Shown in pieces: positions 1-10,970 of a stretch of 64,000 nt of DNA; the first letter of the stretch is position 1; each line of letters starts with the position of its first letter. The translations under genes were made by a program, and so were the position numbers. The notes beneath the pieces are model-generated. The model made no database searches and had not been told where the DNA came from. It saw only the letters and a program-made list of their open reading frames with translations. The stretch is from Streptomyces tsukubensis (GTDB taxonomy: Bacteria; Actinomycetota; Actinomycetes; Streptomycetales; Streptomycetaceae): NCBI RefSeq assembly GCF_009296025.1, contig NZ_CP045178.1:6820001-6884000 (forward strand). The letters run 5' to 3'.

Positions 1-658
1 CATCGACATGCGGTGGGCCTCTTCTCCTACTCACGGGGCGCCGGGTATACGGACGCGTTTCATCGCAAGCAGGGACCGTTGGCGGCGATGACACCGCCGC
101 GGTTCGGGTACGGCGGGCCCCACCGCCGTGACGGGCGACCCGTGGAGGGGCGCCGCCATCGGCCAGCATAGCTCCGGGGTGAACCGGGGGTTCAGGCCGC
201 ACCGCGGGCCCACGCGGGGGAGCGAGGCTTGGCGCCGGAGTGGGCGACGGCGCCACGGCGCCACCACGGGGACCTGACGGACGGGACGCGTCGGGGCCGG
301 GGGCGCCAGTCGGGAGCCGGGGAGCCGGGGAGTCGGGGAGCCGGGGAGGGGAGTCGGGGAAGAGCTTCCCTTGTGTCTTCCCGTGTGTCTTGTCGAGAGG
401 ATTCGAGCCGACGGTGGGAAGAGGGAACAGTTCTCACCGTCGATGCGTTCCTGTTCTCACCGGCGGGCTAAATCTGCCCCGGCCGCGATAGACATGTGCG
501 ACCGCGGTCGTTAGAGTTCTGTGCTTGACCTACGACGTCAGGAATGGGCGAAGAAACGGACCGGAGCCAAGTGGCGGCCGGTGAGTGAACGAGACCGACC
601 CGCCCCGCCCCGGCGCCGTGTGGACCGGGGCCCTCGACGCGTTTCAGAAGAGGTGCCA
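1..658. other. Gene-poor left edge
   Basis: I see no convincing gene in the first 658 bases. Open frames here lack ribosome sites and have no recognisable product. A purine-rich run around 315-360 repeats short GGGGAGCC/GGGGAGTC units. The stretch just before 659 probably carries the promoter of the MerR-like gene, but I cannot point to convincing -35/-10 boxes. Confidence 0.5.
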
Positions 659-1021
659 GTGCCCCCAGAGAACAACCCGAACACCGCCGATCGGCTCGAC
701 GACGACGACTATCCGGCCTACACCATGGGCCGCGCCGCCGAGATGATCGGTGCGACACCCGCGTTTCTACGGGCGATCGGCGAAGCGAGACTGATCACGC
801 CGCTCCGTTCCGAGGGCGGCCACCGCAGATACTCGCGTTATCAACTGCGTATCGCCGCCCGCGCCCGCGACCTCGTCGACCAGGGCACTCCGGTCGACGC
901 GGCCTGCCGGATCGTCATCCTTGAGGACCAGTTGGAAGAGGCGCTCCGGCTCAACGAGACACTGCGCGACGAGCCGGAGCGGAAGCCGGAGCCGGAGATG
1001 GACGGGCACTCTGTCCTGTGA
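659..1021 (+). CDS. MerR-type helix-turn-helix regulator
   Basis: The 120-residue product has a MerR-like DNA-binding half: YTMGRAAEMIG (about 21-31) is the first HTH and GGHRRYSRYQL (about 53-63) is the wing typical of the family. A helical, charged tail follows instead of a ligand-binding domain, so it is a short stand-alone regulator. I chose the GTG at 659 because AGAAGAGG lies five bases upstream; the in-frame GTG at 653 is too close to that site. It lies just upstream of a cold-shock gene in the same direction, a pairing I recall from other Streptomyces, so a role in stress-linked transcription is plausible. No cysteine pattern for metal sensing is seen. Confidence 0.75.
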   Translation: MPPENNPNTADRLDDDDYPAYTMGRAAEMIGATPAFLRAIGEARLITPLRSEGGHRRYSRYQLRIAARARDLVDQGTPVDAACRIVILEDQLEEALRLNETLRDEPERKPEPEMDGHSVL

Positions 1022-1155
1022 CCACGGCGGGCCCCCGGAAGTCCAGGCGGATATCTGAAGCGGCCGAGACAGAAATAAAGCCAAAGCGCGACGAGGATTT
1101 ATGGCGTGACAGGCGGAGTAATATCACCGGCCGCGCCTGTCCGCTCGCACCGTGC

Positions 1156-1334
1156 TACTGTCGATCTCAGTTGCAGTTGTGGTTCCCAAAGACTTCAAGT
1201 GCTCTGGCCGGCATTCCATGTCGGCCGGCGCACTTTCGTATTTCCGGTGCAGTTATCCGGACGGGGTAATCATCGCGGCGACGCGGTACTCGCACAGTGC
1301 GTGTACCGATGCACTGCCCCGAATGGAGAAAAAA
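1156..1334 (+). promoter_or_regulatory. Long leader of the cold-shock gene
   Basis: A possible -10 box TACTGT sits at 1156-1161, about 170 bases before the ATG at 1335. The intervening leader holds a hairpin built on two copies of GCCGGC around 1209-1231 and a T-rich stretch. Long structured leaders are typical of cold-shock mRNAs. The function here is inferred; no gene is seen between 1022 and 1334. Confidence 0.4.
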
Positions 1335-1538
1335 ATGGCTACTGGCACCGTGAAGTGGTTCAACGCTGAAAAGGGCTTCGGCTTCATCGAGCAGGAGGGT
1401 GGCGGCGCTGACGTCTTCGCCCACTACTCGAACATCGCCGCCCAGGGCTTCCGCGAGCTGCAGGAAGGCCAGAAGGTGAACTTCGACGTCACGCAGGGCC
1501 AGAAGGGCCCGCAGGCGGAGAACATCACGCCGGCCTGA
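1335..1538 (+). CDS. cspA: Cold-shock protein (CspA family)
   Basis: The 67-residue product is a single cold-shock domain and has the usual family length. It shows [12 protein letters not shown] with the RNP1 motif (about 13-18) and the RNP2 motif VFAHYSNI (about 27-34). These proteins bind single-stranded RNA and DNA in the cytoplasm and act as RNA chaperones. The ATG at 1335 follows GGAGAA at 1325-1330. A strong hairpin terminator follows directly, so the gene is probably transcribed alone. The DEAD-box helicase downstream is a common functional partner in cold adaptation. Several csp paralogues exist in Streptomyces, so the symbol is a family name only. Confidence 0.95.
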   Translation: MATGTVKWFNAEKGFGFIEQEGGGADVFAHYSNIAAQGFRELQEGQKVNFDVTQGQKGPQAENITPA

Positions 1539-1559
1539 TGCCGAGCGCCTGACGTGGCT

Positions 1560-1589
1560 GGGGCCCGCACCTGACAGGGTGCGGGCCCC
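1560..1589 (+). terminator. Terminator after cold-shock gene
   Basis: A perfect 12-bp stem (GGGGCCCGCACC with its complement) closes a 6-base loop 21 bases after the csp stop. A short T-containing tail (GTTTGT) follows. Confidence 0.8.
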
Positions 1590-1785
1590 GGCCCGTTTGT
1601 GTGGCACCCTGGGGAGGGGTGTTCCACGCCCGGTCCGCTGCGGCTGTACTGCCGTGTGCCGGAGCGAACGCCGAATACTCCCACCCGACGCACCGACGCA
1701 CCGGGTTCCGGTGTTTTATCCCGCCCGGAGGCGTCTGCACCATTTTTCGGCTCGTTCTTGTGATTCCGTGCGGCTCGTTCCGCCG

Positions 1786-1822
1786 GGAATTTCTCGATAC
1801 GCGCCGCATCGAGAAAGGTTCC
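1786..1822 (+). promoter_or_regulatory. Hairpin covering the helicase ribosome site
   Basis: TTTCTCGAT (1790-1798) pairs perfectly with ATCGAGAAA (1808-1816) across a 9-base loop. GGAA (1786-1789) can add pairs to TTCC (1819-1822). The AAAGG ribosome site (1814-1818) is therefore largely inside or against the stem, seven bases before the ATG at 1825. This is seen directly; temperature or helicase-dependent opening is inference. Confidence 0.5.
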
Positions 1823-1824
1823 GC

Positions 1825-3390
1825 ATGAATCGCATGAACCGCCCCGCACGATCGAACGACCGCTACTCAAGGACCCGTGCCCGTGGCAACGGCTCCGGTG
1901 AGTCGTCCGAGCCGAACCGCGGCGGCCGTTACCGCTCGCCCTCCCAGGGTCAGGGCCACCGCCCCTCCTCCGGTCGCTTCGGCGGCGGTGGCGGCGGACG
2001 GCGCTCCTCGGGCCCGAGCGGCGAGTTCGCCCTCCCCGTCACCATCACCCCGGCGCTGCCGGCCGTGGAGACCTTCGGTGAGCTTGAGCTCCCGGCCGAG
2101 CTGCTGAAGACCCTCAGTGGCCTCGGTATGAGCGAGCCCTTCCCCATCCAGGCCGCCACACTGCCGAACTCACTGGCGGGCCGTGACGTCCTCGGTCGCG
2201 GTCGCACCGGCTCGGGCAAGACCCTCGCCTTCGGCCTCGCGCTCCTCGCGCGTACCGCCGGGCAGCGCGCGGAACCGCGCCACCCGCTCGGACTGGTCCT
2301 CGTGCCCACGCGGGAACTCGCCCAGCAGGTCACCACGGCGCTCACCCCCTACGCCAGGTCACTGCGGCTGCGGCTGGCGACCGTCGTCGGCGGCATGTCC
2401 ATCGGCCGGCAGTCGAGCGCGCTGCGCGGCGGCAGCGAGATCGTCGTCGCCACCCCCGGCAGGCTCAAGGACCTCATCGAACGCGGCGACTGCAACCTGG
2501 ACCGGGTCTCCATCACGGTCCTCGACGAAGCCGACCAGATGGCCGACATGGGCTTCATGCCGCAGGTCACGCAACTCCTCGACCAGGTGCGCGCGGAGGG
2601 GCAGCGGATGCTCTTCTCCGCCACCCTCGACCGCAACGTCGACCTGCTGGTCCGTCGTTACCTGCACGACCCGGTCGTGCACTCCGTCGACCCGTCCGCC
2701 GGCGCCGTCACGACGATGGAGCACCACGTGCTGCACGTCAGGGACGCCGACAAGTACGCGACCACCACGGAGATCGCGGCCCGCGAGGGGCGGGTGCTGA
2801 TGTTCCTCGACACCAAGCACGCCGTCGACCGGCTCACCACGCACCTCCTCCAGAGCGGTGTACGCGCCGCCGCGCTGCACGGCGGGAAGTCGCAGCCGCA
2901 GCGCACCCGCACGCTGGCCCAGTTCAAGACGGGCCACGTCAACGTCCTGGTGGCCACCAACGTCGCCGCCCGCGGTATCCACATCGACAACCTCGACCTC
3001 GTCGTCAACGTCGACCCGCCCAGCGACCACAAGGACTACCTGCACCGCGGCGGCCGTACCGCCCGCGCGGGGGAGTCCGGCAGCGTGGTCACCCTGGTCC
3101 TGCCGCACCAGCGCAGGTCCATGACCCGGCTGATGGCCGACGCCCGCATCACCCCGCAGACCGCGCAGGTCCGCTCGGGCGAGGAGGAGCTCAGCCGTAT
3201 CACCGGTGCCCAGGCGCCCTCCGGCGTGCCCGTCACGATCACCTCCCCGCGCAGCGAGCGCCCCGCCGGAGCCCCGCGCGGCGGCGGCAGGGGGCGCCCC
3301 GCGCGCTCCAGGCGCCCCTCCTCGGGTGCGCCCAGGACGCGCAGCGAGGGCGGTGCGCCCCGCAGCGCCCCGCGCGGCGCCTCCGAGTAG
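1825..3390 (+). CDS. DEAD-box ATP-dependent RNA helicase
   Basis: This 521-residue helicase has the full motif set: a Q-motif region with PFPIQ, motif I GRGRTGSGKT (about 124-133), DEAD (about 234-237), SAT (about 264), and HRGGRTARAG (about 406) as motif VI. It should unwind short RNA duplexes during mRNA turnover or ribosome assembly. Both ends are basic and Gly/Arg/Ser-rich low complexity: roughly the first 70 and last 70 residues, with RGG-like runs. Such tails usually add RNA affinity. The ATG at 1825 follows GAGAAAGG and an internal hairpin covers that site. The preceding cold-shock gene suggests a cold/RNA-remodelling neighbourhood. It could be called RhlE- or DeaD-like; I do not separate these. 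Confidence 0.93.
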   Translation: MNRMNRPARSNDRYSRTRARGNGSGESSEPNRGGRYRSPSQGQGHRPSSGRFGGGGGGRRSSGPSGEFALPVTITPALPAVETFGELELPAELLKTLSGLGMSEPFPIQAATLPNSLAGRDVLGRGRTGSGKTLAFGLALLARTAGQRAEPRHPLGLVLVPTRELAQQVTTALTPYARSLRLRLATVVGGMSIGRQSSALRGGSEIVVATPGRLKDLIERGDCNLDRVSITVLDEADQMADMGFMPQVTQLLDQVRAEGQRMLFSATLDRNVDLLVRRYLHDPVVHSVDPSAGAVTTMEHHVLHVRDADKYATTTEIAAREGRVLMFLDTKHAVDRLTTHLLQSGVRAAALHGGKSQPQRTRTLAQFKTGHVNVLVATNVAARGIHIDNLDLVVNVDPPSDHKDYLHRGGRTARAGESGSVVTLVLPHQRRSMTRLMADARITPQTAQVRSGEEELSRITGAQAPSGVPVTITSPRSERPAGAPRGGGRGRPARSRRPSSGAPRTRSEGGAPRSAPRGASE

Positions 3391-3527
3391 CACCACGCGC
3401 ACCGCACGCCGTCGCCCGGGTCCTCAGCGGACCGGGGCGGCGGCGTTCCGCGTGGCGGGCGGGACAGTCCCACCGCCGTGTTCGGAGAGCACGGCCCCGT
3501 ACAGCGCGCCCCCGCGCCCCGGCGTAA

Positions 3528-5855
<2,328 letters not shown>

Positions 5856-5941
5856 CGAACGACCGCCCGAGGTCCCGCCGGGTCTGACGCCCCCGTAGGA
5901 GCGTCACCGGCTCCCGGCACGGGCACAGGCACAGGCACGGA

Positions 5942-5987
5942 CAGCTCAGCCCCGGCCCCGCAACCCAGCGGGACCGGGGCTGAGCTG
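5942..5987 (+). terminator. Terminator after isocitrate dehydrogenase
   Basis: A 14-bp perfect outer stem (CAGCTCAGCCCCGG, 5942-5955, with 5974-5987) continues into an inner CCCGC/GCGGG stem around a six-base loop. It lies 86 bases after the stop. Confidence 0.8.
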
Positions 5988-6164
5988 GTTCCGCGACCGG
6001 GAAGGGGAGCCCGCGGGGTCCGGAAGGAGCCCGGGTTCACGGACCGCGGAAAAGAAGTGGTGCCCCCGCGAAGAGCCCCGTTAGGCTGCGGTCAATCCCG
6101 CGCGGCAGCGCTTCACCGAGCCCCGCGCCGTCAAGTCGCAGGCAGATAGCAGGAGGTGTGACCC

Positions 6165-6239
6165 ATGGCTGTCACCGTCACGGCGGACTCCGTCCGCACA
6201 CAGCAGCTCATCAACAACACCTCCGTGGTCCCCGGCTGA
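6165..6239 (+). CDS. 24-residue peptide upstream of rsgA
   Basis: An ATG at 6165 follows a near-perfect ribosome site (AGGAGGTG, spacing about six) and opens a 24-codon frame beginning MAVTVTADSVR and ending NNTSVVPG. Nearly all third positions are G or C (21 of 23), as in real genes here, and the stop is followed 18 bases later by a small hairpin (6258-6272). A possible -10 TAGGCT lies about 80 bases upstream. It has no cysteine, no membrane segment and no signal sequence. I do not recognise it. It may be a leader peptide controlling rsgA or a small protein or precursor in its own right. Confidence 0.6.
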   Translation: MAVTVTADSVRTQQLINNTSVVPG

Positions 6240-6257
6240 CCCGATCTCTTTCGTTCG

Positions 6258-6272
6258 CGCGCCAGCGGCGCG
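6258..6272 (+). promoter_or_regulatory. Small hairpin between peptide and rsgA
   Basis: CGCGCC and GGCGCG form a perfect six-pair stem with an AGC loop, between the peptide stop and the rsgA ribosome site. There is no T tract, so it may be an attenuator or simply a stabilising hairpin. Confidence 0.3.
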
Positions 6273-6302
6273 GGCCCGGGACCACCCTGTGAAGGGTTCC
6301 CC

Positions 6303-7589
6303 TTGTCTTCCCCGATGTCTTCGCCGGCTTCTTCCTCCTCGGCATCTTCCTCGTCTTTTTCCTCTGCTTCTCCCTGTGCTTCTCCCGCTCTACCGTCCTC
6401 CGCCGTGCCCGCTTCCGCCGTGCCCGCTTCCGTCGCGTCCCGTGTGCGCCAAAACCCCCTCGCCGCCCACGGCTGGGACGACGCGTGGGAGGAGGAGTTC
6501 GCGCCCTACGCGGACCGGGCCCTCGTACCCGGACGTGTGGTCCGCGTCGACCGGGGTCAGTGCGACGTGGCCACCGCGGAAGGCACGTGCCGCGCCGACA
6601 CCGAGTTCGTCGTTCCGCGCGACCCGATGAAGGTCGTCTGCACGGGCGACTGGGTGGCCGTCGACCCGGTGGGCCCGGATCCGCGCTACGTCCGCACCCT
6701 CCTGCCGCGCCGTACCGCCTTCGTGCGTTCGACAACCTCCAAGCGGTCGGAGGGCCAGGTCCTCGCCACCAACATCGACTACGTCATCGTGTGCGTCTCG
6801 CTCGCCGAGGAACTCTCCCTCGGCCGTATCGAACGCCTCCTCGCCCTCGCCATGTCCTGCTCCGACGGCGACGCCCTCCTGCGTGACGAGGCGCCGGGGG
6901 CGGTACGGCGGCAGGAGTACACCACCACACCACTGGTCGTACTCACCAAGGCCGACCTCGTACCGGACGCCGCCACGCTCGGACATCTCGTGGCCGACGT
7001 GGAGGCGAGCGCGCCCGGCACCCCGGTGCTGCCCGTCAGCGCCGCCACGGGGGACGGCGTCGACGTGCTGGCCGCTGTCGTGTCCGGGGGCACATCCGTC
7101 CTGCTCGGCCGCTCCGGCGCGGGAAAGTCCACTCTCGCCAACACGCTGCTCGGCGAGGATGTCATGCGGGTCCACGCCATCCGCGACGTGGACGGCAAGG
7201 GCAGGCACACCACCACGACCCGCAACCTCCTCGTCATCCCCGGCGGCGGGGCGATCATCGATACGCCCGGCATGCGCGGTGTCGGCCTCTGGGACGCGCA
7301 GACCGGGGTCGGGCAGGTCTTCTCCGAGATCGAAGAGTTGGCGGGAGAGTGCCGCTTCCAGGACTGCGCCCACGTCGCAGAACCCGGCTGCGCGGTTCTC
7401 GAAGCCGTCGACTCCGGCTCCCTCGCCGCCCGCCGCCTCGACAGCTACCGCAAACTGCTGCGCGAGGACGAGCGCATCGCCGCGAAGACCGACGCCCGTC
7501 TCAGGGCCGACCGGCGCAGGGACTGGAAGCGCAAGGGCGCGGAGGGCCGTGCGGCCGTGCGGGCCAAGCGGGGGCATCTCGCCCCGTAG
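6303..7589 (+). CDS. rsgA: Ribosome small-subunit GTPase RsgA
   Basis: This is a circularly permuted GTPase that assists late 30S subunit maturation. An OB-fold half (about 70-140) precedes the GTPase: a G4-like TKAD at about 216-219, the P-loop GRSGAGKS at about 269-276 and DTPGMRG at about 319. A C-terminal zinc-finger follows, CRFQDCAHVAEPGC, near 350. The first 55 residues are Ser/Ala/Pro low complexity and unusual for the family. The TTG at 6303 sits seven bases after GAAGGG; an ATG at 6315 is possible but badly spaced. The 24-residue peptide gene lies 63 bases upstream. A strong hairpin follows the stop. Confidence 0.92.
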   Translation: MSSPMSSPASSSSASSSSFSSASPCASPALPSSAVPASAVPASVASRVRQNPLAAHGWDDAWEEEFAPYADRALVPGRVVRVDRGQCDVATAEGTCRADTEFVVPRDPMKVVCTGDWVAVDPVGPDPRYVRTLLPRRTAFVRSTTSKRSEGQVLATNIDYVIVCVSLAEELSLGRIERLLALAMSCSDGDALLRDEAPGAVRRQEYTTTPLVVLTKADLVPDAATLGHLVADVEASAPGTPVLPVSAATGDGVDVLAAVVSGGTSVLLGRSGAGKSTLANTLLGEDVMRVHAIRDVDGKGRHTTTTRNLLVIPGGGAIIDTPGMRGVGLWDAQTGVGQVFSEIEELAGECRFQDCAHVAEPGCAVLEAVDSGSLAARRLDSYRKLLREDERIAAKTDARLRADRRRDWKRKGAEGRAAVRAKRGHLAP

Positions 7590-7615
7590 CGCTCTGCCGC
7601 CGTGACCCCCGGCGG

Positions 7616-7650
7616 GGCAGGTGGTGATCGTGGGGTGGTCACCACCTGCC
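7616..7650 (+). terminator. Terminator after rsgA
   Basis: GGCAGGTGGTGA (7616-7627) pairs perfectly with TCACCACCTGCC (7639-7650) around an 11-base loop. It separates rsgA from the convergent hydrolase gene. Confidence 0.75.
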
Positions 7651-7684
7651 AGGACCGTGCGCGCGCCAGCGTCTGCCTGGCTCC

Positions 7685-7711
7685 GAACCCCGTTACCGGG
7701 AGCGGGGGTTC
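7685..7711 (-). terminator. Hairpin after minus-strand hydrolase
   Basis: GAACCCC (7685-7691) pairs with GGGGTTC (7705-7711). It lies 28 bases beyond the hydrolase stop and could end that transcript. Confidence 0.45.
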
Positions 7712-7739
7712 AGCGTCTCGCCGGGCGGTACGGGACGAC

Positions 7740-8537
7740 TCAGCCTTTCGCCTCGTCGAGAAACCGAAGGACGGCGGGGGACAGTCCGGGGGACGCCATG
7801 ATGTCGTAGTGGCTCGTCCCCGGCAGTACCGCGAGCCGCGACTGGGTCGTCCGGCCAGAGCCGTCCCAGACCGCGTCGCGCAGGCCGCCGCCGAGCAGCC
7901 CGAAGAACTCCGCCATGTGCGCCGGGCGCACCGAGTCGCAGTCGGCGTAGACCAGCAGGACGGGCGCGGTGACTGCGGCGACCTCCTGGGTCCAGTCGTA
8001 CGACTCCTGGAGCATCTCAGCGGTCTTCCGTACGAGGGCGGGCCAGTCCTGCGGTCTTGGCGCGACACGTTCGTACAGCTCGTAGAGGGGTGTCTGCTTC
8101 ATGGGCGCCGCCGCGTCCTCGCTCATCGCGTCCATCCCCGCGAGTACTTCGGGAAACCAGCCGTCGCGCCGCGCGACGGCCGAGACGAGGACCACCCTGC
8201 CCACCACGCCCGGATGCTGGACTGCCGTGCGCAGGGCGACCTTCGCGCCCATCGAGTAGCCGAGCACGTCGGCGCGTGCACGGCCGAGGTGTCCGACGAG
8301 AGCCGCGACGTCGTCCGCCATCAGCGCGGCCCGCAACGGGCGGTCGATGTCCGCCGTACGCCCGTGCCCCTGGAGGTCGACCGTCACGACTCTGCGGTGG
8401 CGCGCCAGGTCCGGCAGCAGAGGGGCGAACGACTCGCCCGAGCCGAAGCCGCCGTGGAGCAGCAGCAGAAGGCCGCCCGCTTCAGGTCCGTGCTCCTCGT
8501 AGTACAGCGACAGTCCGTTGATCTCCGCGTAGCTCAT
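7740..8537 (-). CDS. Alpha/beta-fold hydrolase
   Basis: The 265-residue product is a classic alpha/beta hydrolase: LLLHGGFGSG provides the oxyanion region (about 25-35), GYSMGA the nucleophile elbow serine (about 100), and the late GTSHYD supplies the catalytic histidine. It lacks a signal peptide and is presumably cytoplasmic. Substrate cannot be told; the family includes esterases, lactonases and haloperoxidase-like enzymes. I start at the ATG at 8537 (MSYAEINGLSLYY), which follows GAGGAGGGG; a longer frame to 8603 lacks support. The next gene on the same strand begins about 120 bases upstream, so a loose operon is possible. Confidence 0.88.
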   Translation of the reverse strand: MSYAEINGLSLYYEEHGPEAGGLLLLLHGGFGSGESFAPLLPDLARHRRVVTVDLQGHGRTADIDRPLRAALMADDVAALVGHLGRARADVLGYSMGAKVALRTAVQHPGVVGRVVLVSAVARRDGWFPEVLAGMDAMSEDAAAPMKQTPLYELYERVAPRPQDWPALVRKTAEMLQESYDWTQEVAAVTAPVLLVYADCDSVRPAHMAEFFGLLGGGLRDAVWDGSGRTTQSRLAVLPGTSHYDIMASPGLSPAVLRFLDEAKG

Positions 8538-8660
8538 CGCGGCACCCCTCCTCGTGCTGGTTTCGCCGTCTCCTGTTCGACCGGCGCGGACCTGGAAACT
8601 CATCGCTCGGGGCTGGGGAGAACGGCTGCGGTGGGGGCGCGGGACGGCCGGCCGCAGTGT

Positions 8661-9038
8661 TCACCCCGCCGCTTCCTCCAGGCCCCAGCTGTGGATCCGC
8701 CGCGGGTGTACGCGGATCAACTCCTCGCTGAAACGCGGCCCCAGCTCGTGCGGGCCCGTCAGCAGTTCTGCCTCGCCCCTGATGTCCACGCCCCGCACCC
8801 GCCACGGTGTGACGCTCGCGATGTCGTCCACCACCAGTGCGACGGCCGGATTCGACTGGAGATTGCGCCACTTCTTCGTCGTGCCCAGTGAGTAACCGCC
8901 GATCAGGATCGTGCCGTCGGGCTGTGGGAAGAACCCGACGGGGTTCGCCTGCGGCCGGCCCTTGGGGTCGACCGTGGCCATTCGTCCCAGACGCTGGGAC
9001 GCCAGGTACGCGCGTTCGGCTTCGCTGAATCGGGTCAT
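8661..9038 (-). CDS. PPOX-class F420/FMN-dependent protein
   Basis: The 125-residue protein has the split-barrel fold of pyridoxamine-phosphate-oxidase relatives: an early MATVDPKGRPQANPVGF strand pair (about 20-36), KKWRNLQSNPAVALVVDD (about 54-71) and an RGEAELL strand near 87. Actinobacterial members of this size commonly bind F420 and reduce small molecules, or act in biliverdin/heme chemistry; the substrate here is unknown. The ATG at 9038 (MTRFSEAERAYL) is the natural family start. Short ACCATGCGGGAGAA-like repeats lie just upstream at about 9065-9130. Confidence 0.85.
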   Translation of the reverse strand: MTRFSEAERAYLASQRLGRMATVDPKGRPQANPVGFFPQPDGTILIGGYSLGTTKKWRNLQSNPAVALVVDDIASVTPWRVRGVDIRGEAELLTGPHELGPRFSEELIRVHPRRIHSWGLEEAAG

Positions 9039-9210
9039 GGCGAGAGCGTCGCACGCACCACGCTCGTACGGGGGAACCATGCGGGAGAACCGTGCGACAG
9101 AACCACGCGGGAGAACCGTGCGAGAGGGCCGGCCGTGCGGCGGTACGGCGCGGCGCGATCTGCCGCAACGGCGTGTCGCGCCCCCCCCGCACACCCTCGG
9201 CCCTCGCCGC

Positions 9211-9696
9211 TCACCAGCCCCGGACGACGGCGGCCAGCCACACGCCCGCGATCAGCAGACACGCGAAGAACTCCACAAGCACGCTCGTGCCCATCGCCCG
9301 CATCACCGTCCGGGTCGACGCCACCGCCTCACCGCGACCACCGAGCCGCAGCCGTTCCGAGGCATACATCCCGCCGATGAATCCGGGCACCGCGCCCACG
9401 ACCGGTACCACGACGAAGCCGAGCACCGAACCGAGACCGGCCCACACCACCATCCGGCGGGTCACCCCTGAGCCCCGTACCCGCCTGGGCGGTAGCTGCC
9501 AGCGGATGAGCCGGCTCAGCAGGAGCAGGGCGGTGGAGCCCACCAGGACACCCCAGACGACGGGCGAAGGCGCCTGCAACGCCCACCACAGGACCGCGGC
9601 CCACACCAGCCACGGCCCGGGGACCCCGGGCACCAATACCCCGCACAGGCCCAGCAGCAGCACCAGGCCGACCAGTAGGAGTTCCGGGACACCCAT
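9211..9696 (-). CDS. DUF456 family membrane protein
   Basis: The 161-residue product is almost entirely hydrophobic, with four or five membrane segments and glycine-rich turns (LVLLLGLCGVLVPGVPG near the start, VLGFVVVPVVGAVPGFIGG near 110). This is the DUF456 pattern, in which a small glycine-zipper-like motif repeats twice. The function of the family is unknown. It lies between a PPOX-class gene and a regulator on the same strand, with gaps too long to claim an operon. Confidence 0.85.
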   Translation of the reverse strand: MGVPELLLVGLVLLLGLCGVLVPGVPGPWLVWAAVLWWALQAPSPVVWGVLVGSTALLLLSRLIRWQLPPRRVRGSGVTRRMVVWAGLGSVLGFVVVPVVGAVPGFIGGMYASERLRLGGRGEAVASTRTVMRAMGTSVLVEFFACLLIAGVWLAAVVRGW

Positions 9697-9772
9697 CCGA
9701 CAAGCGTGCAGGAACCCCCGGCTCCGCGCAGGTCAGAGTAGGCCCCGCCCGGCACTCGCGAGGCCCGGTGGC

Positions 9773-10795
9773 TCATGCCGGGCCCCGCTGGTCCTCTCCC
9801 GCGCGGCCCGCTCGCTCACGCGCCACCCAGCCCCGCTCGTACGCGTGCCAGCCGAGCTGGAGGCGGGTCGTCACACCGGCCAGCTCCATCAGCCGCTTGA
9901 CCCTGCGCTGCACGGTGCGCAGGCCCAGGTCGAGCTGTTTGGCGGTGCTCGCGTCCGTCATCCCCGCGAGCAGCAGGGAAAGGATCTCCAGATCGGTCCC
10001 GTCGGGCCCGCGTGGCGCCGACTCGTCGACCTGGCCGTGTTCCCCGAGCCGCAAGGGCATCGCGGTGTTCCACACCGCCTCGAAGAGGCCCGTCAGCGAT
10101 TCGAGCAGCCCGCTGGCGTGCACCACGAGCGCGGAGGGCTCAGGGGGCCGTGAGGTGAGCGGCACCATCGCCAGGGCGCGGTCGGCTATCACCAGTTTGG
10201 TCGGCACCCGGTCGACCACCCGCACCTTCTCGTCCCTGCCGAGCGCCACGGACAGCTCGGTGAGGCCGGTCGGCAGGGTCAGGACCTCGCGCTCCAGGAC
10301 CACGCGGTAGTCCACCCCGCGCTCCGCCGCCTGTTCCTCCGCGTCGTTCTCCATCCCGGTCACCGCCATGGGGGCGCCGGTCACCAGCGCGTACACCGAA
10401 TCGGTCGCGCCGAGCTGGAGCTGGAGGAAACGCGCCGCCACGGCGCTGCGGCCCGTCACGACCTCGACCAGATCGTGCGCCGCGGTCTGGCCCGCTCTGG
10501 CGCGGTACTCCTCCGCGAGCAGCGCGGCGGCCAGTTCGGCCTCCTTGAGCTCGTGCCGCCGCTGGGTGAGCAGTGCGCCGAGAGCCACCCCGGGTGGCGC
10601 GGCCACCCAACGCCCCGGTCCCGCTGACGACTGGGCGGCGAGGCCGTGGTTCTCCAGCTGCCGCAGGGCCAGTTCCGTGTCCGGCTCACCCAGCGCGAGC
10701 CGCCGCGCCAGGTCGGGGACATCGGCCGCCCCCGCCGCCACCAGCGTCCGGTACGCCGATTCGTGTGTCTCGTCCAGCCCTATGGCACCCAGCAT
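9773..10795 (-). CDS. LuxR-type regulator with TrmB-like N-terminus
   Basis: The 340-residue protein starts with a winged-helix resembling TrmB (LDETHESAYRTLVAAGAADVPDLARRLAL, about 7-35). It ends with a LuxR-type HTH (DLEILSLLLAGMTDASTAKQLDLGLRTVQRRVKRLMEL, about 273-310). The middle has no recognisable receiver domain. This two-HTH layout is frequent among Streptomyces orphan regulators whose targets are mostly unknown. I start at the ATG at 10795 with GGAGGGG ten bases upstream. The long divergent gap towards the PP2C gene holds a strong hairpin. Confidence 0.82.
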   Translation of the reverse strand: MLGAIGLDETHESAYRTLVAAGAADVPDLARRLALGEPDTELALRQLENHGLAAQSSAGPGRWVAAPPGVALGALLTQRRHELKEAELAAALLAEEYRARAGQTAAHDLVEVVTGRSAVAARFLQLQLGATDSVYALVTGAPMAVTGMENDAEEQAAERGVDYRVVLEREVLTLPTGLTELSVALGRDEKVRVVDRVPTKLVIADRALAMVPLTSRPPEPSALVVHASGLLESLTGLFEAVWNTAMPLRLGEHGQVDESAPRGPDGTDLEILSLLLAGMTDASTAKQLDLGLRTVQRRVKRLMELAGVTTRLQLGWHAYERGWVARERAGRAGEDQRGPA

Positions 10796-10970
10796 GACTC
10801 TGAAGCCCCTCCCCGAGCCCCGTACCTCCACCTCGGTTCACGTCGTGGCGGAAAACAGCCACGGCGTAAACCCGCCCCATCACATCATCCCTTCACCGGA
10901 GCTTCATCTGCCAAGGTGACGGAGTTGTCGGCTTCCGCCGTGCCGCGTACGACGGCCGGTCACATCAGCG

